NCBI RefSeq assembly: GCF_032337135.1
Contig: NZ_JAVXZZ010000002.1
Coordinates: 1 to 64,000, forward strand
DNA from: Allorhodoferax sp032337135
Lineage (GTDB): Bacteria; Pseudomonadota; Gammaproteobacteria; Burkholderiales; Burkholderiaceae_C
Direction: 5' to 3'
Length of the DNA: 64,000 nt
In this document: piece by piece, positions 1-7,094 of the stretch
Numbering within the stretch: the stretch's first letter is position 1
How the letters are laid out: each line of letters begins with the position of its first letter
The notes under the pieces: model-generated
What the model saw: the letters and a program-made list of their open reading frames with translations, nothing else
Told to the model about the DNA's origin: nothing
Database searches by the model: none
Translations under genes and position numbers: made by a program

Positions 1-59
1 CGCTCCCACATCAGCGCTTTCTGGCTATCCGTGTAGTAGATCCTGGGTCGCCGCTTCAT
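1..59 (-). CDS. IS30-type transposase, N-terminal fragment (cut by window edge)
   Basis: Reading leftward from an ATG at 59-57, the frame starts MKRRPRIYYTDSQKALMWE and stays open to the window edge. I recognise this as the usual N-terminus of IS30-family DDE transposases of proteobacteria, which leads into a helix-turn-helix. A strong Shine-Dalgarno (GGAAGGAG) lies just upstream of the start on the minus strand, at about 67-74. Only 19 codons are visible, so neither the DDE core nor intactness can be judged. Family assignment is from memory of the motif. Confidence 0.7.
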   Translation of the reverse strand, partial: MKRRPRIYYTDSQKALMWE

Positions 60-118
60 CTGCAACACTCCTTCCGCCTATGCGGTGGTTAGTGTGTTGC
101 ATCGACCGGTTGAATCCG
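1..118 (-). mobile_element. Left part of an IS30-like insertion sequence (outer end approximate)
   Basis: The transposase start is preceded by about 55 bp of non-coding sequence that probably contains the terminal inverted repeat. The stretch at about 97-116 (minus strand ATTCAACCGGTCGATGCAAC) looks like IS30-family ends as I remember them. The exact end and any target-site duplication cannot be fixed because the other end lies outside the window. Confidence 0.5.
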
Positions 119-185
119 CCGCCTAAAGCCGACACTAAATCGCTATCGAGGTTATAGCGGACTGCGCAATATTTATGCGGGCTAT

Positions 186-500
186 CGACGAATTTGCTCG
201 CAATCCGCGCCGAGCGAAGCAATGGCGCGTGGGGTATTTCCCGCCGTCATGCGGAGTCGAGTAGCGCAGGGTGGGGCGGATCAAGAGGCGTGCACTGTTT
301 GAGCCGCAGGCGAGTTTGCGCGCCTCCCGCACCACACGAGCAACGCAGTGAGCCCGAAGGGCCGACGCATCCGGCTCGCCTTTCTTTGCTTCCTTTCTTT
401 GGCGAAGCAAAGAAAGGAAGGCGCCTGCCGGGGCGCGACCCGGCCTGCTGCGCAACGTGCACCGAGCGAAGGGCTTCGACAAGCTCAGTCCGAACGGACA
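186..500. repeat. Long non-coding dispersed intergenic repeat (composite)
   Basis: This is a gene-free stretch between the insertion sequence and the first complete gene. From memory, its central part (about 250-460) and the block around 466-500 (CTTCGACAAGCTCAGTCC) recur between genes in many Acidovorax, Variovorax and Xanthomonas genomes. All six frames give only short, composition-driven ORFs. It contains the strong hairpin at 379-417. There is no second copy in this window, so its repeat status rests on recollection. Confidence 0.5.
379..417. repeat. Perfect 14-bp inverted repeat (hairpin)
   Basis: CCTTTCTTTGCTTC at 379-392 is perfectly complementary to GAAGCAAAGAAAGG at 404-417, with an 11-nt loop. 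It lies inside the dispersed repeat. It could act as a terminator-like stem or simply be the core of a repeat family. There is no clean T-run after the stem on the plus strand. Confidence 0.85.
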
Positions 501-510
501 AGCACCGCGA

Positions 511-1416
511 TCAAGCAATAAACCGCTCAATCAACCCCGCCAGCACCTCCGGCTGGTCGTGGTGCAGCATGTGCCCTGCGTCCTGCACTACGGCGACCTC
601 CACGTTGGGTACGGTCTTGAGCCGTTCGTGGTACTCCTCCAGCGTGAACTTGCCGCGCCACCAGCCGGTCAGGCTGTCGTCGCTGGCTTCCACGGCCAGC
701 ACCGGCATGCTTAAGTGCGCGTACAGGGCCAGGGCTTCTTCCACGCGGTAGATGTGGGCGTTGGAGACCTTGTGGGCGGCTTCGGCCAGGATGGACCACT
801 GCCCATCGGCCGTCTCGCGGGCCCAGTGCTGCGCCAGCCACAGTGCCTTGTCTTCCCCGAGGCGACGGTTGTTCTTCATCAGGCGCCGGGCGACCTGGTC
901 CACACTTTCGTAGGTCTTCAGGTCCATCTCACCGCGGTGCAGGGCCTTGAGTTCGTCCATCCACTGCGCGTAGCGTTTCACGGCGTGGTGGGGTTTGGAG
1001 GCCGGCAGGCCAAAGCCCTCCAGGTTCACCAGGCGGCGGATGCGCTGCGGGCGCACGCCGCCATACATCATGGCCACGTTGCCGCCCATGCTGTGGCCCA
1101 CCAGGTTCACGGGGGTGTCGCCCACGTAGTGGTCCAGCAGGAAGTCCAGGTCGGCCAGGTAGTCGGGAAACCAGTAGTTGTCCACCTTGCCTGCGCTGGT
1201 GGATTGGCCGTAGCCGCGCCAGTCGGGGGCGATGATGTAGTGGTCCTGGGCCAAGGCGTCCACCACGAACTGGTAGCTTGCCGCCACGTCCATCCAGCCG
1301 TGCACCATCACCAGGGGCACCTTGTCCGGCGCTGGTTCGCCCCAGACCTGCACGTGGTAGGTCTGGGTGCGGATGGGAACAAACTCGCTGCGGTGTTGCT
1401 TCTTTATTCGGTACAT
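511..1416 (-). CDS. alpha/beta-hydrolase fold protein
   Basis: Predicted cytosolic hydrolase of about 301 residues with substrate unknown. The strand-turn motif HGWMD supplies the oxyanion hole, GHSMGG carries the nucleophilic serine, SDD in the late acid region is the likely aspartate, and AGHMLHHDQPE carries the catalytic histidine. These are the standard elements of the epoxide hydrolase/haloalkane dehalogenase-like branch. The chosen start is the ATG at 1416. A start at 1443 would add nine residues and overlap the start of the divergent acyl-CoA synthetase gene. No clear ribosome site decides between them. The two genes share a very short divergent intergenic region. Confidence 0.82.
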   Translation of the reverse strand: MYRIKKQHRSEFVPIRTQTYHVQVWGEPAPDKVPLVMVHGWMDVAASYQFVVDALAQDHYIIAPDWRGYGQSTSAGKVDNYWFPDYLADLDFLLDHYVGDTPVNLVGHSMGGNVAMMYGGVRPQRIRRLVNLEGFGLPASKPHHAVKRYAQWMDELKALHRGEMDLKTYESVDQVARRLMKNNRRLGEDKALWLAQHWARETADGQWSILAEAAHKVSNAHIYRVEEALALYAHLSMPVLAVEASDDSLTGWWRGKFTLEEYHERLKTVPNVEVAVVQDAGHMLHHDQPEVLAGLIERFIA

Positions 1417-1441
1417 TCCGGTAATCATAGAGAGACACGCC

Positions 1442-3313
1442 ATGGCCCGCAGTCAGACCCGCGACAAACCCGCCCAGACCGCTTCCGTACCTTCCACCGT
1501 GCCCGCAGCCTATGCGCGCCTGCACAGCGACTTCCGTTGGCAGGTGCCCAGGCACTTCAACATGGCGCAGGCCTGCAGTGCACGCTGGGCGCAGCGTCCA
1601 GACGCTACGAAAAGGGTAGCTGTCTACGCATATTCCACGGGGGCTGGTGGCCAAAAACATACTTACCATGAGCTGCAGGCGGCGGCCAACCGGCTGTCGC
1701 GGTCCTTGCTGGCACGCGGCGTGCAGCGCGGCGACCGCGTGGCCTTGGTCATGCCCCAAAGCTTTGAGACCGCCGTGGCCTACATGGCCGTGCTGCAGCT
1801 CGGTGCCGTGGCCATGCCGCTATCGCTGCTGTTCGGTCCCGAGGCGCTGGAGTTCCGCCTGCGGGACAGCGAGGCCGTGCTGGCCATTGCCGACAGTACG
1901 GCACTGCCCGCACTGCACAGCGCGCGCGCCACCTGCCCGGCCCTGCGCTGCGTGGTGGAAGTGGGGGGCGGCAAACAAGTAGCTGCAGGTGCGGACGCCG
2001 CCTGGCGCGAACTGCTGGCGGGGCGCAATGGCGCCTTCCCCTGCGCTGATACCCTGGCCGACGACCCGGCCGTGCTCATCTACACCAGCGGTACCACCGG
2101 CAACCCCAAGGGCGCGCTCATTCCCCACCGTGCGCTCATCGGCAACCTGACCGGCTTCGTGGCCAGCCAGAACTGGTTTGGCTTTGACCCGGTGAACGGC
2201 GCACGCCCTGCTGACTGGATGGATACCGACGCCATCGCCCAGGGCTCGAACGCGGTGTTCTGGTCGCCTGCCGACTGGGCCTGGACCGGTGGCCTGATGG
2301 ACGCGCTGCTGCCCACGCTGTTCTTCGGCCGCCCCATCGTGGCCTACCGGGGCCGCTTCGGCGCCCAGGTGGCCCTGGAACTGATGCGCGACTGCGGCGT
2401 CACCCACACCTTCCTGTTCCCCACCGCGCTCAAGGCCATGATGAAGGCCTGCCCCGGCACGCCGAAACGCACTGTGCGCCAGCAGTTCAAGCTGAAACTC
2501 CAGGCCCTCATGAGCGCGGGCGAAGCGGTGGGCGACGCCGTGTTCGCCTACTGCCGCGACCAGCTCGGCGTTCCGCCCAACGAGATGTTCGGCCAGACCG
2601 AGATCAACTACATCGTCGGAAACTGCAACATGCTGGCTGCGCGCACCGGGCAGGCCATCGGCTATCCCTCCAAACCTGGCAGCATGGGCATCGGCTACCC
2701 CGGTCACCGCGTGGCGGTGATCGACGACGAGGGCAACGAGTGCCCGGTGGGCGTGCCCGGCGACGTGGCACTGAACCGCTTCGACATCCATGGCGACCCC
2801 GACCCCATCATCTTTCTGGGCTACTGGAAGAATGAGGCCGCCACGCGGGCTAAGTACACCGGCGACTGGTGCCGCACGGGAGACCAGGCCGTGCGCGACG
2901 CCGACGGCTACCTGTGGTACCAGGGCCGCAGCGACGATGTGTTCAAGTCCGCGGGCTACCGCATTGGCCCGGGCGAGATCGAGAACTGCCTGGTAAAGCA
3001 CCCGGCCGTGGCCAATGCCGCCGTGGTGCCCAAGCCCGACCCCGAGCGCGGCGCCCTGGTCAAGGCCTATGTCGTTGTTGCTCCTGAATTCATAGCTTCT
3101 CACGCAGTCAATTCAAGGGCTGATGCCGATTTTCATGCCCAACTGGAACGCGACCTGCAGGCCCACGTGCGCGGCCAGCTGGCGCCTTACGAATACCCCA
3201 AGGAAATCGAGTTCATCGACAGCCTGCCCATGACGACGACGGGCAAGGTGCAGCGCCGGGTGCTTCGGTTGCAGGAAGAGGAGCGGGCAAAAGCGCAGGT
3301 GGGCGCCGCATGA
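1442..3313 (+). CDS. AMP-dependent acyl-CoA synthetase (acetyl/medium-chain type)
   Basis: Activates a carboxylic acid to its CoA thioester through an acyl-adenylate. The protein is 623 residues. The P-loop-like signature YTSGTTGNPKG starts near residue 214, the adenylate-binding MFGQTEINY is at about 381, the GDWCRTGD and GRSDDVFKSAGYRIGPGE hinge region follows, and the catalytic lysine is K602 in TTTGKVQRR. It most resembles the acetyl-/medium-chain acyl-CoA synthetase (ACSM) branch; substrate is not predictable. The start is the ATG at 1442, preceded by GAGAG. Two stretches (residues 55-73 and about 547-565) are encoded by copies of a dispersed repeat and look like in-frame insertions. The stop overlaps the next start (ATGA). 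Confidence 0.88.
   Translation: MARSQTRDKPAQTASVPSTVPAAYARLHSDFRWQVPRHFNMAQACSARWAQRPDATKRVAVYAYSTGAGGQKHTYHELQAAANRLSRSLLARGVQRGDRVALVMPQSFETAVAYMAVLQLGAVAMPLSLLFGPEALEFRLRDSEAVLAIADSTALPALHSARATCPALRCVVEVGGGKQVAAGADAAWRELLAGRNGAFPCADTLADDPAVLIYTSGTTGNPKGALIPHRALIGNLTGFVASQNWFGFDPVNGARPADWMDTDAIAQGSNAVFWSPADWAWTGGLMDALLPTLFFGRPIVAYRGRFGAQVALELMRDCGVTHTFLFPTALKAMMKACPGTPKRTVRQQFKLKLQALMSAGEAVGDAVFAYCRDQLGVPPNEMFGQTEINYIVGNCNMLAARTGQAIGYPSKPGSMGIGYPGHRVAVIDDEGNECPVGVPGDVALNRFDIHGDPDPIIFLGYWKNEAATRAKYTGDWCRTGDQAVRDADGYLWYQGRSDDVFKSAGYRIGPGEIENCLVKHPAVANAAVVPKPDPERGALVKAYVVVAPEFIASHAVNSRADADFHAQLERDLQAHVRGQLAPYEYPKEIEFIDSLPMTTTGKVQRRVLRLQEEERAKAQVGAA
1604..1659 (+). repeat. Dispersed 'TAGCTG' repeat, copy A (inside the acyl-CoA synthetase gene)
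   Basis: Pattern GCTAC-N-GTAGCTGTCTACGCA-N-GGGGGCTGGTGGCC followed by A/T-rich sequence. It matches the other copies in the window (12250, 22067, 28109, 29343, 50953, 53471, 58812). It is AT-richer than the gene around it and is read through in frame. Confidence 0.75.
3080..3133 (+). repeat. Dispersed 'TAGCTG' repeat, copy B (inside the acyl-CoA synthetase gene)
   Basis: GCTCCTGAATTCATAGCTTC is followed by CACGCA, then AAGGGCTGATGCCGATTTT: the same order of motifs as the other copies. It encodes about 18 residues between two conserved blocks of the C-terminal AMP-binding domain. Confidence 0.75.
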
Positions 3314-4140
3314 GACTGCCCGGCACCCAGGTGCTGACGCGTTCGCTGGGCTTGTCGCGTCGCATCGGTTGGCTGGGCTGGCTGCGCTGGATGGCCTTGC
3401 CGGGCGTGCCGGTGCTGGCATTCGGCCTGCAGGTGCGTGGTGCGGGGCTGGTGGCCTCGGTCGTCCTGGGCTTGCTCCTGCTGGTGGCGGTCAACGCCTG
3501 GCGGCAGAGCCTGCGCCGCCAGTTCATCCGCGAGGCGCCGTTGCCGCGCTACCTGGGCGCCAAGCTGTGCACCCAGTACCCGCAGCTGAACCCGCGTGAT
3601 GCCGATCTGGTGCTGCGCGGCCTGCGCCAGTTCTTTCTGGCCTACAGCCGCAGCGGTCAGCGGTTCGTGGGCATGCCCTCGCTGGTGGTGGATGCGGCCT
3701 GGCATGAGTTCATCCTGCACACGCGCGGCTATGCGGCCTGGTGCGACAGGGCCTTCGGCCGGCTGCTGCACCACACCCCGGCAGAAGTGCTGGGCCGCGA
3801 CCCCAAGCGCAACGATGGCCTGCGCCGCACCTGGTACTGGTGCTGCAAGGAAGAGGGCATCAACCCCCGCAACCCCGCGCGCTTGCCGCTGCTTTTCGCG
3901 CTGGACACCAAATTCACCATCGCGGGCGGCTACCGCTACGTGCCGGACTGCAAGGACATTGCGCGCCAAAGTGCCGATGGCAGCTACTGCGGTACCAGCT
4001 TCGGTAGCGACAGCGGCGGCGGGGACGGCAGCGCCCCCGGTGATGCCGACGGTTTCGGGGGCAGCGAGAGCAGTGGTGGCGATGGTGGTTCGGACGGTGG
4101 TGGTGACGGCGGTTGTGGAGGAGGATGCGGTGGAGATTAA
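3310..4140 (+). CDS. Glycine-rich domain-containing (GRDP-like) membrane-anchored protein
   Basis: 276 residues, function unknown. The N-terminus has a hydrophobic region at about residues 24-60 that probably forms one or two membrane segments. The middle part contains LVVDAAWHEFILHT and YAAWCDRAFG, which resemble the glycine-rich domain-containing protein family (PF07173-like). The last 50 residues are almost only Gly, Ser, Asp and Cys, ending CGGGCGGD. The start overlaps the synthetase stop by 4 nt. The Gly codons of the tail form the ribosome site of the next gene, so the two genes are probably translationally coupled. Family assignment is moderate. Confidence 0.7.
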   Translation: MRLPGTQVLTRSLGLSRRIGWLGWLRWMALPGVPVLAFGLQVRGAGLVASVVLGLLLLVAVNAWRQSLRRQFIREAPLPRYLGAKLCTQYPQLNPRDADLVLRGLRQFFLAYSRSGQRFVGMPSLVVDAAWHEFILHTRGYAAWCDRAFGRLLHHTPAEVLGRDPKRNDGLRRTWYWCCKEEGINPRNPARLPLLFALDTKFTIAGGYRYVPDCKDIARQSADGSYCGTSFGSDSGGGDGSAPGDADGFGGSESSGGDGGSDGGGDGGCGGGCGGD

Positions 4141-4699
4141 GCAGATATCGGAACAGTCGCACGGCGTGGTGCTGGACCTGGTGTACGCCACGGCGAACAA
4201 CATTGCAGGCGTGCCCATCTACCAACGCCCCATCTGCCTGCTGCACCGTGACGCCGCCCATGCGCTGCGCCATGCCAGCACCCTCGCCCAGGCGCAAGGG
4301 CTGCGCCTGAAGATCTTCGACGCCTTCCGCCCCCACGAAGCCCAGGTCATGCTGTGGAACAGCGCACCCGACAAGGCCTACGTGGCCGACCCTGCGCTGG
4401 GCTCCAACCACACGCGCGGCGTGGCGGTGGACCTGACGCTGGTGGACGCGCACGGCACAGAGCTGGACATGGGAACGGGGTTCGACGACATGAGCGAGCA
4501 GTCGCACCACTTCCGCACCGACGTGTCGGCGCAGGCCCAGGCCAATAGGCTGCAGTTGCTCGGCATCATGGAACAAGCCGGGTTCGAGCACATTCCGCAC
4601 GAGTGGTGGCACTACGCCTTGCCCGCGGCGCACAGCTACCCGCTCATCCCCAGCCACAAGCTGCACCACCTCAATCCCATGCGTGCCCACGGGGAATAG
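4130..4699 (+). CDS. VanX-type D-alanyl-D-alanine dipeptidase
   Basis: Zinc dipeptidase of the M15D family, predicted to cleave D-Ala-D-Ala in peptidoglycan turnover or nutrient scavenging. The protein is 189 residues. Zinc ligands are H94 and D101 in SNHTRGVAVD and H161, with catalytic E158, in HEWWHY. R67 in AFRPHEAQ matches the transition-state arginine of VanX. The start is GTG at 4130, chosen because GGAGGAGG at 4117-4124 sits 5 nt before it. The gene begins inside the last codons of the upstream gene in another frame. There is no vanA/vanH-like neighbour, so a role in vancomycin resistance is not suggested. Confidence 0.87.
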   Translation: MEIKQISEQSHGVVLDLVYATANNIAGVPIYQRPICLLHRDAAHALRHASTLAQAQGLRLKIFDAFRPHEAQVMLWNSAPDKAYVADPALGSNHTRGVAVDLTLVDAHGTELDMGTGFDDMSEQSHHFRTDVSAQAQANRLQLLGIMEQAGFEHIPHEWWHYALPAAHSYPLIPSHKLHHLNPMRAHGE

Positions 4700-4751
4700 C
4701 CCGCAGGCTCCAATGGCTCCTTTCGCCCATCACAGCACCACTGCACACACC

Positions 4752-5819
4752 ATGAAGCAAGTCACCCTCGGAACCTCCAGCCTGTCTGTCACCCCCATCT
4801 GCCTGGGTACCATGACCTTTGGCGAACAGGTGGATGAACCCACGGCCCATGCCATCCTCGACCGTTCGCTGGAGCGCGGCGTGAACTTCATCGACACGGC
4901 CGAGATGTACGCCGTGCCGCCGCGCGCCGAAACCTTCAATGCCACCGAAAAGATCATCGGCAACTGGCTGCGTGCACGCCCCGGCGCCCGCGAGAAGCTG
5001 GTTATTGCCACCAAGGTGGCGGGCCCCTCGCGCGGCATGCCCTGGGTGCGTGGTGGCGCCACCAACACCTCGGGCGCGGACATCATCGCTGCCTGCGAGG
5101 GCAGCCTGCAGCGCATGGGCTTGGACGTGATCGACCTGTACCAGATCCACTGGCCGAATCGCCACGTACCGATGTTCGGCGGGGCCTACTACAACCCGGC
5201 CAACGAAAACACCACGGCCTCCAGCATCCATGAGCAGCTCGAAGCCTTGGGCCAGCTGGTGAAGGCCGGCAAGGTGCGCGCCATTGGCCTGTCGAACGAG
5301 ACGCCTTATGGTGTGCACGAGTTCGTGCGCCTGGCGGAGCAGCACGGCCTGCCGCGCGTGGCCACCATCCAGAACCCGTACTGCCTGGTCAACCGCACCT
5401 TCGAGAACGGTCTGGACGAAACCTGCCATCGGCTGAATGTGGGGTTGCTGGCCTACTCGCCGCTAGCCTTCGGGCTGCTTACCGGCAAGTACGACGATTC
5501 GGGACTGACCGGCGAGGGTGCACCGAAGTCTGCGCGTCTGGGCAAGTTCGAGTCCACGCGCAAGCAGCGCTGGGGCCGCCCCGAAGCGCTGGTGGCCGCC
5601 AAGCGCTACAACCAGTTGGCCCGCGACAACGGCATGACGCCCACCCAGATGGCCCTGGCCTTCTGCTACACCAAGTGGCAGGTGGCCAGCACCATCATCG
5701 GTGTGACCAGCGTGGCCCAGTTGGACGAAGACCTGGACGCCTGGGGCACCACCCTGAGCCCCGAAGTGCTCAAGGCCATCGACGCCATCCGCTGGGAGCT
5801 GCGCGACCCGGCACTGTGA
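4752..5819 (+). CDS. NADP(H)-dependent aldo/keto reductase (Tas-like)
   Basis: 355-residue TIM-barrel oxidoreductase. Visible AKR features are the catalytic DTAEMY motif (aspartate and tyrosine) near residue 45, the lysine in IATKV, the histidine in DLYQIHWP, and the cofactor-binding AIGLSNETP and late IIGVTSVAQLDEDL segments. Length and motif order match E. coli Tas (346 residues). The start is the ATG at 4752; upstream ATGs in the same frame would add unconserved residues. The physiological substrate is unknown. It stands between the dipeptidase and ybaK, all on the same strand. Confidence 0.88.
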   Translation: MKQVTLGTSSLSVTPICLGTMTFGEQVDEPTAHAILDRSLERGVNFIDTAEMYAVPPRAETFNATEKIIGNWLRARPGAREKLVIATKVAGPSRGMPWVRGGATNTSGADIIAACEGSLQRMGLDVIDLYQIHWPNRHVPMFGGAYYNPANENTTASSIHEQLEALGQLVKAGKVRAIGLSNETPYGVHEFVRLAEQHGLPRVATIQNPYCLVNRTFENGLDETCHRLNVGLLAYSPLAFGLLTGKYDDSGLTGEGAPKSARLGKFESTRKQRWGRPEALVAAKRYNQLARDNGMTPTQMALAFCYTKWQVASTIIGVTSVAQLDEDLDAWGTTLSPEVLKAIDAIRWELRDPAL

Positions 5820-5829
5820 CAATAGACCC

Positions 5830-6321
5830 ATGGCCCGAAAAGACCACGTCTCCGAAACTCCTGCCACCGCGCTGCTCAAGGCCAGCAAGGTGGCCTTTAC
5901 CGAGCACCCCTACGAGTACCTGGAACACGGCGGTGCGCAGCACAGCGCCAAGGTGCTGGGCTGGGACCCGTACCACGTGGTCAAGACACTCATCATGCAA
6001 GACCAGGATGCCAAGCCCCTGGTGGTGCTGATGCATGGCAACTGCACCGTGTCGACCAAGAACCTCGCGCGCCAGATCGGTGCCAAGTCGGTGCAGCCCT
6101 GTACCCCTGAAGTAGCCAACCGCCACAGTGGCTATCTCGTGGGCGGCACCTCGCCGTTCGGTACCCGCAAGACCATGCCGGTGTTCATCGAGCAGACCAT
6201 CCTCGATATCCCGAAGATCCTGATCAACGGCGGGCGACGGGGCTACCTGGTCGGCATCGCCCCCCAGGTCTGCGTCGACCTGCTGGGTGCCAAACCGGTG
6301 CAGTGCGCGCTGTCGGAGTGA
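5830..6321 (+). CDS. ybaK: Cys-tRNA(Pro)/Cys-tRNA(Cys) deacylase YbaK
   Basis: Trans-editing enzyme that hydrolyses Cys-tRNA(Pro) formed by prolyl-tRNA synthetase. The protein is 163 residues, the normal length. Conserved blocks include the VVKTLIM strand with its catalytic lysine, the GTSPFGTRK loop and the ILINGGRRGYLVGI segment. No Shine-Dalgarno is visible. Instead GACAAT at 5818-5823 lies exactly 6 nt before the ATG, which suggests a very short or absent leader. Confidence 0.93.
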   Translation: MARKDHVSETPATALLKASKVAFTEHPYEYLEHGGAQHSAKVLGWDPYHVVKTLIMQDQDAKPLVVLMHGNCTVSTKNLARQIGAKSVQPCTPEVANRHSGYLVGGTSPFGTRKTMPVFIEQTILDIPKILINGGRRGYLVGIAPQVCVDLLGAKPVQCALSE

Positions 6322-6354
6322 GTCGGTCGGCACTGGCACAATAGACCCACGAAA

Positions 6355-6372
6355 GCGCGCCACTGGGCGCGC
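6355..6372. other. Small GC hairpin in the plsY leader
   Basis: GCGCGCC (6355-6361) and GGCGCGC (6366-6372) form a 7-bp stem with loop ACTG, 18 nt before the plsY start. There is no T-run. The 12-mer ACAATAGACCCA just upstream (6339-6350) is the same 12-mer found directly before the ybaK start (5820-5831). Confidence 0.6.
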
Positions 6373-6390
6373 GTGTTTCTGCGAGATTCC

Positions 6391-7086
6391 ATGCAAACCC
6401 TGTATTCCGTAGCCGCCATCCTGGCCGCCTACCTCATCGGTTCCCTGTCCTTTGCCGTCATCGTCAGCCGCGCCATGGGCCTGGCCGACCCGCGCACCTT
6501 CGGCAGCAAGAACCCGGGTGCCACCAACGTGCTGCGCTCGGGCAGCAAGAAGGCCGCCATCGTCACGCTGCTGCTGGACGCCGCCAAGGGCTGGCTGCCG
6601 GTGGTGCTGATCCAGTGGTTCGGCCAACCGTTCGGATTGGCCGAAGGCACCATGGCGCTCGCCGGGCTGGCCGCCTTCCTGGGCCACCTGTACCCGGTGT
6701 TCTTCCGCTTCGTGGGCGGCAAGGGGGTTGCGACCGCGCTGGGTGTCTTGCTGGGTTTCAGCCCGGTGCTGGGCGGTCTCACCATGCTGGTGTGGATCGT
6801 GGTGGCGGTACTGTTCCGCTATTCGTCACTGGCATCCCTGTGTGCCGCACTGGCAGCGCCCGCCATCTACGTGCTGTCTGACGGCGTCCTGTGGATCATG
6901 CGCGGCCCGGTGGTGCTGGCCATCATGGGCATGACGCTGCTGCTGATCTACCGCCACGCCGAAAACATCGGTCGCCTGGCGAAAGGCACCGAGTCCAAGC
7001 TGGGCAAAAAGAAGGACGCGCCGGAAAAGATGCCTCACCACGCCCACGGACATGGGCACGGACACGGACACGGGCACAAGCACTGA
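6391..7086 (+). CDS. plsY: Acyl-phosphate:glycerol-3-phosphate acyltransferase PlsY
   Basis: Integral membrane enzyme for the first acylation of glycerol-3-phosphate, using acyl-phosphate made by PlsX (encoded at 56779). 231 residues with about five membrane segments. Family motifs: KNPGATNVLR (motif 1), VGGKGVATALG (motif 2), and the C-terminal RHAENIGRLAKGTE (motif 3). The start is the ATG at 6391. Odd feature: after motif 3 the protein ends in an extra lysine-rich and then His-Gly-rich tail (HAHGHGHGHGHGHKH, encoded at about 7036-7083), absent from typical PlsY. Confidence 0.94.
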   Translation: MQTLYSVAAILAAYLIGSLSFAVIVSRAMGLADPRTFGSKNPGATNVLRSGSKKAAIVTLLLDAAKGWLPVVLIQWFGQPFGLAEGTMALAGLAAFLGHLYPVFFRFVGGKGVATALGVLLGFSPVLGGLTMLVWIVVAVLFRYSSLASLCAALAAPAIYVLSDGVLWIMRGPVVLAIMGMTLLLIYRHAENIGRLAKGTESKLGKKKDAPEKMPHHAHGHGHGHGHGHKH

Positions 7087-7094
7087 AAAGCTGA

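Noticed and set aside
4130..4699. Vancomycin-resistance role for the VanX-type dipeptidase
   Set aside because: No vanH/vanA-like ligase genes are present and a Gram-negative host is indicated; a peptidoglycan recycling or nutritional role is more likely.
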